Source: Posidonia oceanica (Eukaryota > Streptophyta > Magnoliopsida > Alismatales > Posidoniaceae). From it: a stretch of 64,000 nt of DNA. Position numbers and translations under genes: made by a program. Every line of letters starts with the position of its first letter. Position 1 is the first letter of the stretch. The stretch lies in NCBI GenBank assembly GCA_037176725.1, contig JAZBRS010000049.1, positions 18,928,001 through 18,992,000 on the forward strand, read 5' to 3'. This document shows, one piece after another, positions 23,496-31,790 of this stretch. Under the pieces are notes generated by a model that had not been told where the DNA came from, searched no databases, and worked only from the letters and a program-made list of their open reading frames with translations.

Positions 23496-24796
23496 TACTG
23501 GGCTCAATCCGGCCCATTTCTTCTTTTCTTTCTTTTTCATTCTTTTTCTCAGCCCGCAGCAGTCCGGCCCGCGCTTCGTCTCCTCCTTCTTCTTCCTCGC
23601 GCTTCCACCAGATTTCCTTCCCGCGAGCTCGCTGCTACAGATCTCCCTCCATCCATTTGAATTCGAAGCTCCGTCCTTTCATCTACAGCAGCTCGCCGTC
23701 TCCCCGTCTCAGCAGCTTTTCCGGAGCCGGTCGCCTCAGTCCTCTCTGCTGCAGTGGCCGCCGGCCGAATTTGAAAGTTCCCCCGCGCGCCAGCAGCCTC
23801 CGCTCCCCAGATATAATCCTTCGATCCTCCTTCAATCCAAAAAGGGTCGAGACCTTCAGTGCAGAACCGGGAGCGAACAACCTTCAGCTTTAGAGCGAAC
23901 TCAGAGAGGAACCCAGAGTTGAATCCAATTCCAGAGAGCCTTTTCCTTCACAATTCTCCCACCTGCAACTCATCCCTTTTCTCCTCTGTCTCCTCCACTT
24001 CCAGAAGAGAGAGTGGCCAGAGAGAGTGGTTTGGGAGTCACCTCTGCGTCCCGGAGAGAGACTCCAATCCCTCAGCCTCCTCCACCCAATTCCTTTCCCT
24101 TTCCCTGCCGAAACCTTCAGCAAAACCCCTTCTTCTATTTCCAGCTGACCAACACCCTTCCCGGCCTTCATCCTTCTCCCAATTCCTTCCCCAAATTCAC
24201 CCAGAAACTCAGTCATTCCCCAACATCGTTCCCCAGCCATTCCACCACCTAACCTGCCCTGAAACATCACCTGAAGCCAACTGCAACGCAACACCTTCCC
24301 TTTGCAATTTCCTCCACTCTAGCCCACCACCTTCTCCCAAATTCTACCCAGAAGTTCACCACACATCCACCTTTCCAAAGCCCCGGCCATCAGACCTTCT
24401 CGTCCACCACAGACCTTAAAACCCACTACAAACACTTGGCCTTGCTTCTGTCAGAAATCAACCCGGACCTCCATTCCCTATCTACTCACACTAGAATCCA
24501 TTCCAGAGCATCCGAACTCCATCACCAGCGTCCCAGCAATCTCCCAGAGCGCTCCATCCAAGCCGACGAGCAGCAACACCCCTCCCTGACCTCCGGCAGC
24601 AACCTGTGAACCCAAATCAGTCGAACCATCACCCGAGCTGCGAAGCTTCCGTCTGACCATCTGGGAAGCACCGGAGGAACATTCAGAAGCCGCTCCAACC
24701 TTCGCGAGCGACGGACGACGCCCACTGTGACCGAACGACCTCCGCCGACCGGCTCTGGAACCACTGACGTCGGGGGAACAACTCAGTCGCGGAAAG

Positions 24797-24805
24797 AGGT
24801 AAATT
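24797..24805 (+). promoter_or_regulatory. Conserved splice-donor-like site in A LTR
   Basis: agaggtaaat lies at the end of the GC-rich sub-region. Equivalent sites are at 7541 in D (gcaggtactc), 20148 in B (gaggtaagt) and 63127 in E (taggtaccc). A second donor-like ccaggtatgt is at 26529 in A and 9026 in D. Use as splice sites is inferred only. Confidence 0.35.
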
Positions 24806-26984
24806 TTGCTTCCGTTAGCTTCCTTTTCTTTTCCTCTCGCTTCCCCGCCCTTTAGACTAGCTTTTCCGGCCCTCCTGCTCCGTTTCCGCTCGCCGGTCCG
24901 GTCATCTTCTCCGGCAACGTCCTCCGGTCTTCGCGGCGCTCCAGCCAGCGGAACGCCATCCCGGTGATCCCCGGAGCTCCGCACGGACGTCAGGAGTCTC
25001 CTCCGGTCTTCAGAGCGCAGCTTCGCTGCGTCGAACGGCCGGACCGAGCTCCAGACCTTCTATAGAGCTCCGGCGAACGCTCCGGCACGTTCCAGACAGC
25101 GTCGTCCTCCACCGATTGCCGCCCTGTCTCCGCCAACTCCGGGAGCACCTCCTCCGTTCGACTGTGCATCCTCAGCCTCCCCCCCGTCGGCGGCACGAAC
25201 TCTGGAAGCTTCGTGCTACAGTGATCGTCGCCGTCGACGATCAATACTGTGTCTTTATTTTTCAGTGTATATAGTTTTAGGGTGAATATTGCATATCTGT
25301 CTTAAGTTTTTTTATTTTTGCAATCCGGTCCTTATTTCATTTATTCTGCTTAGTTCTTATTTAAATACTTTGCTAAATTGCGCGATCTGTTTATGTTTTT
25401 CAATATTTGCAAGTAGATCCTTTTACTGTGCTGTGCTGCTTTAATTTTTTGTAGTTTAGTCCTCCTGTTCCCAGTTTTTGCACCTAGGTCCTGCATTTAA
25501 TCAGTTCATTTATTTACTCATATTTTACCATACTGCATTGCATTCCAAGTCCCTGCATTTTCCCATTTTTGCATTTAAGTCCATGCACTGTAGAAACTTA
25601 GGTTCTGATTTTTATTTCTGGTTGATGCATTGCATATTAGCCCCTCTGCTTTAGCATATTTGCAGTTAGGTCCATTTTAAATGGACAGTAACTGTGCTGC
25701 ATCCATTTTAGCTTATTAAATTGCATTTTTAACCCCATGTTTTCCAGAAATCGCACTGTGGCCCTGTCATTTAAATTTCAGAGCATATTTTCCATACTAA
25801 ATTGCATTTTTAGCCCCTGCATGATTTGAAAATCACACCTAGGTCCCTGCATGTTTAAAAAAAATCATGTGAAAAGACCATTTTGCCCCTAGGTTGCATT
25901 TTAGCCCCTATGCCCACCAAATTTCGTACAGACCTTCCACTAGTACCCCCAGACCCCCCAGGACCTTGTTTTCTGGAAAATTTGCATTTTAGACCCTAGA
26001 TTTTTTCAAAATTGCACTCTGACCCCTTTTGGTTTCAAAATCTCTTTTAAAACATACCTTCTTTTCAAAACACCTTCCTGAGCCTAGTTTTTTTGCCAAA
26101 TAGACCCTTGGCTTCCCCTGTTTTCAAAGTCTTCTCCTGTGGAACCCTGTTTTCTGGAAAATTTGCACTTTTAGCCCCTCTTCTTTTTCAAAATGCCTTC
26201 TGAACTCCTGGTTTTTCTCAAATTACTTCTCTTTGCTTTTCTTGCTTTCGCATGCATCCTGCACTCATTTAGTCTTGCATTTTAGCATCTTCTTGCACAC
26301 ACTAAGCACTTCTAGCTCCCTTTCACTTGGGAGGACCTTTTTGCACATCCCTAGGACCTCCTGAACACCTAGATCTGTTCTTCTCTCCTGTTCTGGCCCT
26401 TCTGCCTTGGAGCTGCGATATCTTCCAATCCGGCCGTTGGATCTTCTCAAATGAGCTGCCCAGGCGACCGCAGCGAAGCCCTCTTCAGCACAGACCAGAC
26501 AGATTTCAGATCAGGCTCCCGGATTTCCAGGTATGTCCTCCTGAACCCCTGCATTGCATTCATTTGCATGGCACTTGCACAGTTTTCCGTGTTTTAGCTT
26601 TCTGTCTCTTTGAGCATGTAGAATAGGGTATCCCCTTTCTGCTTGTATCCTCGAATCTCCGCTTCGCGTTTCTCCGTGTGTTTTGTGTTGTGTTCTCCCT
26701 GGATTTACCACTTTATGTGACTTTCTTCCCCCTTTTCCACGATCCGATCGCATCGCGAGCTTTGGGCAGCATGCGAGACACACCGTGGAATGGTTTAGTG
26801 GGAAACAGTCGCAAAGAGGTGGTAATTCCTCCGTTTGCCCCCCTCTCCCCTCTGTAGGTCTTCACACCTACTCTGAGTGGTCCTAAACGACGTCTGTTTT
26901 TACACACACGTTGTTTGACTCCCCTTTGGCCCCTTCTAATCTTTTCCTGCATTCTTGCATTCTCATGGCTTCTCCGAGGTTTTG

Positions 26985-27300
26985 CTTCGCTGTTTTGGCA
27001 CCGTTTCGCGTGTCTGCTCTCGTTTTGGCACCGTTTTGCGTGCCCTTCTGTTTTCTTGCCTGGTTTTGCACGCTGCCTTGCTTTCTCGCTCGTTTTGCGT
27101 GCCGATTTTATTCTTTCGCTCCGTTTTGCATGCCTTTCTGTTTTCTCGTCTCGTTTTGAGTAGTTTCCTGTTTTCTTGCCTCGTTTTGCATGTTGTCTCG
27201 CTTTCTCGCTTGTTTCGCGTGCCGATTTCGCTTCTCTGCATCGTCTTGCGTGCCTTTCTCGTTTCTCGCCTCGTTTTGCGTGTTTTGCGCCGTTTTCCCT
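26985..27300 (+). repeat. cgttttgcgtgcc-rich degenerate repeat in A LTR
   Basis: Imperfect short repeats of gttttgcgtgcc and ctttctcgc run through this stretch. They give repetitive Phe-Ala-Cys-Arg frames that are not genes. The same zone contains the breakpoints of the D palindrome. Confidence 0.7.
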
Positions 27301-27569
27301 TGCATGTCGATTGCATTGCATGGTTTTCTCGCTGTTTCGTTTTCTCGCTTGCATTTGCATATAGGGCTGTGATGCTTACTGCCTGGAGTTCTCACGAGCT
27401 AGGTTACGCCTGGTTCGGAACACAGACAGCGCAGCTGAGCGCTTAGAGAGCACGTTTACTTCCTTGCATCGTTTCTTCCCACTTAGAGCACTCCTTGAGC
27501 ATTCATTTAGGCATTCATAGGCACATAGGCATTCAATCCTGCATCTTTCTGCGTATGCGAGCGTAAGCC

Positions 27570-27640
27570 TAGAAAGACCGATTTTCGGGCGTGTCGGGGG
27601 TGCCTAATACCTTCCCCGCACGTAACAGGAGTCCTTACCC
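27570..27640 (+). promoter_or_regulatory. Conserved U5 block of A LTR
   Basis: gtgcctaataccttccccgc and acgtaacaggagtcc match the block of the otherwise dissimilar B LTR at 1066-1097. The copy in the A 3' LTR is at about 50240-50310. Confidence 0.55.
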
Positions 27641-27813
27641 TGTCTTTTGGCCCGCCATGACCGTACCGCCCTTATCCTAGGTTAGAGTCATCGCATTTGC
27701 ATGTATTTGCATTTGTTTCCCTTTGCATTGCTTGGCTTTGCATTTCTTGCTTGGTTTTGCGCGTCAATTCACGCATTACCCCGGTTTTCCTCGTCTTCCG
27801 TTAATAGACGTGG

Positions 27814-27823
27814 TGGCGACTCT
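27814..27823 (+). other. PBS-like decamer inside U5 of A
   Basis: tggcgactct repeats the first ten bases of the true PBS (27941) 127 bp upstream, inside the LTR. See the B counterpart at 1265-1274. Confidence 0.6.
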
Positions 27824-27940
27824 GATTTGTCTTATCTTTCCCTTTTCTCCTCGATTTTAAGTGTTTTTCGAGTTGAGCCTCTTCCTCGGATCTCAATCGC
27901 CGCTAAATAGCGAGCCTGGTTCCGATCGGGATCGCTACAG

Positions 27941-27958
27941 TGGCGACTCTGCTGGGGA
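27941..27958 (+). other. Primer-binding site of element A (tRNA-Arg type)
   Basis: tggcgactctgctgggga begins one base after the LTR end. It is complementary to the 3' end of plant tRNA-Arg with about two mismatches, as reported for Ogre elements. Confidence 0.88.
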
Positions 27959-29270
27959 TGCTAGACTCCGGCTTTCGCTTTTGGCTTTTTCGCTCGTTTG
28001 TTTTGCAGCTTTGTCTGCCTTGTGTGCCTTCTTTGCCTGTTTTGCTCGCTTTTCTGTGCAAACTCCTAGCAAGTCGCTTCGTGGCTACTTTGCTTAGGTT
28101 TTGCACCTCTTTCGCCTCGGTTTGCGCTTCCTCTTGCCTGGCTTCGCTTATTTGCTTGTTTATTTACTTATTGTCTTGCTTATACTCCTATTTCTTTTAC
28201 AGTCCGCTTACTTTTACCTTACTTAATCTTACTTGCTTATTATTGCTTTAATTCTTGCACATTGCATGTCTACATACTTTGTTTGGCTAAAATACATGCT
28301 TTTTGGATGTTGAATGCTTCTTTTACACTCTTGCTATGTCACTACGCACGCACATACTATGTTTACATGCCTTTTGACTTGATGAATGTTTCTTTTTCAC
28401 CATCATATTCACAAACACTCGCACATGCCATGAACCTGCCTTTTGTTGTGTTGTATGATTGGTCGCTTGCCATTTTGACTGATTTTCTTCCCTTTTGCAC
28501 TTGCCATGCTTAGGATAGTAGAGACTTGTTTGCTTCCCCCATTGTTAACTAAAAAATGCAAGTAAAAAGAACTTCTAGGGGCAACTAGAGACTACAAACA
28601 ATCCTTCACTCCCTTTTTTGGTTAATAAAATGTGCAAGATAAAAAACTCTAATCATTTGCATAAGCATCATATAGGGCATGCATTCTTCTCCTCTGAGTC
28701 CACCTACTAGTCTGCGAAGGACGATTCCGGCCTCTTGTTCCACTGCTTTGGGCGTGGCATAAGTTGGTCGGTCCGTCCCCTCCTTGTCCGGGGGTCGTGT
28801 CGGTGTTAGTAGAGGGTACCACCCACGCTTTGGCGGGGTAGAGGCCACTAACGCACCACCCTGTCATTACCTGAGCTTTGGGCCGGGAGTTAGACAGGGG
28901 ACCTACCTTTTCTGACCTGAGTCGGTGACCCGTACATCCAGGGATACCCGGAGTAGACAACCTTACTAGGACACACTAGTTAGGTGAGGGGGGCATACTA
29001 GAAAGCATGCATATCATTCACGCCACTTAACTAACTCATTTGCATTCATCCTCTAGTTTCTAACCCTAATTTCCTTCTGTTGTGTCAGCGTGATCGGTAA
29101 GCGAGTTCCCTTTGCCAGAGCTTGAGTACCGACCCTCGTTGACCCCCTTTTGCGACTTAGTTCGCGACCATTCCCCTTCCGAGCTATCCGCACTTGCGAC
29201 GATAGCTCCTCTTAGGAAGCATCGCTTGAATACCCGTCGCAACCCAGTTCTCACACGCTCTAGGTCAGCA
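27959..29270 (+). other. Untranslated leader of element A
   Basis: No separate ORF1, as found in legume Ogre elements, is recognisable here. The stretch 28676-28922 is shared with the B leader (2013-2253) and may act in packaging or translation. A donor-like cggtaagcg occurs at 29095-29103. The gag frame is open from 29094, but the first ATG is at 29271. Confidence 0.7.
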
Positions 29271-31790
29271 ATGGCCCAGTACGTTAGTGAGCCTTCTTTT
29301 ACTCCTGCCACGGAGGGTGTTTCCGTTCTGGCCCCCCCGGTTGCTCTTTCTGTCCCACTTGTTCCCCCTCCGACGCCAGGGTTTCCTCCTCTGACGTCTC
29401 TAGGTTCTCAGTACACCCCGGGACAATGGCAAGCCTCCTTTCCTCCGGATCCGGTCGCCGAATCTATCTTGACGGCCGTTACTCGCGCTCCGGAGACGCC
29501 ACTGCCCCCTCCGTCCCAGGGATACGTCGCTTTCGACATCCCTTCCACCGCTGCTGCGACCTTCTCTGTAGAATCCTTCCCTCCCGGACAGTCTGTGTCC
29601 GTGCCACTTGTTTCTCAGCCTCCGCCGGCACTGCACTTCAGCGTCCCCACTGGCGAGACGCCCGAGGCGCAGTACCAGCATCTGATGGAGCTCGCCCAGA
29701 GACTGCAGGGCATGGCTCTATCAGTTCGTCCTCCTTCTGTCCCTGTCGTTCCTGAGGTTCCTCCGAGGCCAGTTCCTGCATTCCTTGCATCAACCTCTAC
29801 ACCTCCGCCTCGACCATCGTCGCAACTGCTCACGGTTCCGACGATGGGGGCTCGTTTGCCGCCTCCTCCTGCACAACACTTGGCACAGCATGCTCCACTT
29901 CCTTCTGGTGGTCAATCCTTTGGATCGGCTGGAGCCCAGTACCTCACTGGCTCGCTGTCTGGCACCCCGCCTGCACAGCAACTGGTGCTCCGCCATCCTA
30001 CCCCTGTCCCAGCACAGCATGGCATTTATTCTTCTCCTCTCCCTCAAGTCCAGCATCCTGCATACACTCCTGCATACACTATCCCCCAGCACGGATACGC
30101 CGGCCATCCCGTTGCTCCACCAGGCGACGCTATGGTAGATCCGGAGGAGCACTTAGGTGCGACCCATTCGGCGTATGTGCTTGCTACCCCTGCTGATCCC
30201 TCTCCTACAGCAGCAATCCCAGACCCCATCAATAACCGGATGGACGTCTTGGAGAAAGCACTACGACTAGTGCAGGGTACTGAGCACCAGACCTACCAGT
30301 TCCGGGACCTCTGTTGCTTTCCAGAGGCGGTACTCCCTCCGAAGTTCAAAATCCCGGACTTCGAGAAGTATAATGGTAGGGGCTGCCCTGTAGCACACTT
30401 GAAGGCGTATTGCGGTGATCTCGCTCAGCTTCAGGCTGACGAGAGGTTGCTGATCCGCTTGTTCCAGAAGAGTTTGACTGGGCCGGCGCTCAAGTGGTTC
30501 ACGTCACTCGATATGTCAGCCATCAAGACTTGGAACGACCTCAGTCAGGCGTTCCTGGAGCAGTACTCCTTCAACCTCGATCTTGTCCCAAAGAGGGCGG
30601 ACTTGATCGCCATCAAGCAGAACTCTGGCGAGCCGTTCGGGGAGTACGTCGGCCGCTGGCGCGCCCTTGCCTCTCAGGTTCGAGATAGACCCTCTGACGA
30701 GGAATCTATCGAGATTGTTATCAAAGGGGCGCAGCCGTCTCTCGGAGCTCTGCTTAGCATCCAACCAGTCACTACTTTCGCGGCACTCATCAGAGCTGGA
30801 GCGCGCGTGGAGAGTTCTTTGCGGAGTGGCAACTTCCCAGCTCTCTCTGCGTTCGCTAAGCAGGCAGTGATAAGCAGCAACAGTGCCAACAGCAGCACCC
30901 CCAACAACAACAACAGCGGCAGCAACAACAACCGCCCGAAGAGGAAGGACTCGCCGAAATCCGCTGTTGCGTTCGTCGATTCTCCTGCTGTGCCTGTTCG
31001 CTTGCCGTCTCGGCCTGCCCCAGCTCAAGTGGTGTACGCTCCTGCACCTAGGAATCCACACACACCGCACATCACAACCACCGCTAGACCGGTCTATCCT
31101 GCCGCACCGGTTCAGCAAGGCCCGTACCCGAGGCAAAGAAGACCACCCGCTGAGAGGCGGAATTTCACCCCACTGGTGGAACCACTCACGGTCATCTTGC
31201 CGAAGGTGGCATCGCTCCTGAAGTTCCCGGAGGTTCGTCCGCCGCCAAGCCCTCTGCCGCATTGGTTTAGGCCGGACCTCTTCTGCAATTTCCATCGAAG
31301 CGTCGGGCATTCGACGGATAATTGCTTCTCCCTGCGGAACGCAATTCAGGACCTGATCGAATCGGGAACGATTGTGATCGACACGCACGAGGCTTCCACT
31401 CAAGCACGCACCCATGCATCTGCATCTCCAGCTGTTCCCCCGCATTCTGGCATCGTCCGCCAACCTTTACCGGAGCACTCTCATCCGGGAAGGGCGGGAA
31501 CCTCAGGCGTCCACTCTGTTTTTCCTTCTGGGCCCGCTACCTCTGTAGTGGACCCTTCTGATCTTATCTCTGACCTCTCTGAGCCTTTCCCAGTCAGTCT
31601 CTATTTGGCGGCAGTTGCCGGCTCCGAGTCGGGAATCCATTTGATCCGACCGCGTGCCAGGCCGGAGCGCCCTCGCGCGTCTCCCACCGTGCTCCCTCAG
31701 GCTCAATCTCCTGTACACCTTTTAGCCAGAGCCCAGCCTAGTTCTCCCATTCATCTTCTAGGGCGACCTCAACCACACCTTCTAGGCTGA
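29271..31790 (+). CDS. gag: Gag polyprotein of element A
   Basis: The product is 839 residues from the first in-frame ATG. Gag forms the cytoplasmic particle that packages element RNA. Residues 1-330 are Pro/Ser-rich and probably disordered. The Ty3-type capsid core is at about 341-520 (PKFKIPDFEKY, QADERLL, SLTGPALKWF, FLEQYSFNLDL). A Asn/Ser-rich linker follows near 545-565. A knuckle of form CX2HX4HX4C (CNFHRSVGHSTDNC) begins at residue 672. In B and C the second ligand is also His, so this is a family feature. The frame ends in TGA at 31788, after which the same frame stays open into protease. The preceding repeat of the same phrase (cttctagggcgacctcaa) has CGA where this one has TGA, so the stop looks like a C-to-T change in a longer gag-pro frame. 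Programmed readthrough is the alternative. Confidence 0.9.
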   Translation: MAQYVSEPSFTPATEGVSVLAPPVALSVPLVPPPTPGFPPLTSLGSQYTPGQWQASFPPDPVAESILTAVTRAPETPLPPPSQGYVAFDIPSTAAATFSVESFPPGQSVSVPLVSQPPPALHFSVPTGETPEAQYQHLMELAQRLQGMALSVRPPSVPVVPEVPPRPVPAFLASTSTPPPRPSSQLLTVPTMGARLPPPPAQHLAQHAPLPSGGQSFGSAGAQYLTGSLSGTPPAQQLVLRHPTPVPAQHGIYSSPLPQVQHPAYTPAYTIPQHGYAGHPVAPPGDAMVDPEEHLGATHSAYVLATPADPSPTAAIPDPINNRMDVLEKALRLVQGTEHQTYQFRDLCCFPEAVLPPKFKIPDFEKYNGRGCPVAHLKAYCGDLAQLQADERLLIRLFQKSLTGPALKWFTSLDMSAIKTWNDLSQAFLEQYSFNLDLVPKRADLIAIKQNSGEPFGEYVGRWRALASQVRDRPSDEESIEIVIKGAQPSLGALLSIQPVTTFAALIRAGARVESSLRSGNFPALSAFAKQAVISSNSANSSTPNNNNSGSNNNRPKRKDSPKSAVAFVDSPAVPVRLPSRPAPAQVVYAPAPRNPHTPHITTTARPVYPAAPVQQGPYPRQRRPPAERRNFTPLVEPLTVILPKVASLLKFPEVRPPPSPLPHWFRPDLFCNFHRSVGHSTDNCFSLRNAIQDLIESGTIVIDTHEASTQARTHASASPAVPPHSGIVRQPLPEHSHPGRAGTSGVHSVFPSGPATSVVDPSDLISDLSEPFPVSLYLAAVAGSESGIHLIRPRARPERPRASPTVLPQAQSPVHLLARAQPSSPIHLLGRPQPHLLG

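Larger units (their letters stand above)
21925..27939 (+). mobile_element. 5' LTR of element A
   Basis: The LTR runs from tgttgacacc to atcgctaca. Sub-regions in order are a C/T-rich start, an A-rich stretch (22600-23400), a CTTT microsatellite (about 23460-23495), a GC-rich stretch (23560-25220), a T-rich part with spaced gcatttt and tagtcc phrases (25250-26300), a conserved block ending in a donor-like ccaggtatgt (26527-26536), a cgttttgcgt-rich zone (26985-27300) and a conserved U5. Differences from the 3' LTR are at 22333, 23355, 25467, 26480 and 26744. The open frames in it have no recognisable domains. Confidence 0.95.

Noticed and set aside
23560..25220. Captured host gene in the GC-rich part of the A LTR
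   Set aside because: Frames are Ser/Pro/Arg-rich, differ between D, A and E, and show no domain; the GC-rich composition is shared by all these LTRs.
29112..29270. Gag start at the upstream TTG
   Set aside because: Plant translation needs ATG in the ordinary case; the first in-frame ATG is 29271 and aligns with the gag start region of B.
30516..31463. Antisense 315-residue open frame in gag of A
   Set aside because: It lies opposite a well supported gag frame, has no domain and is not kept in B; a shadow of codon bias.
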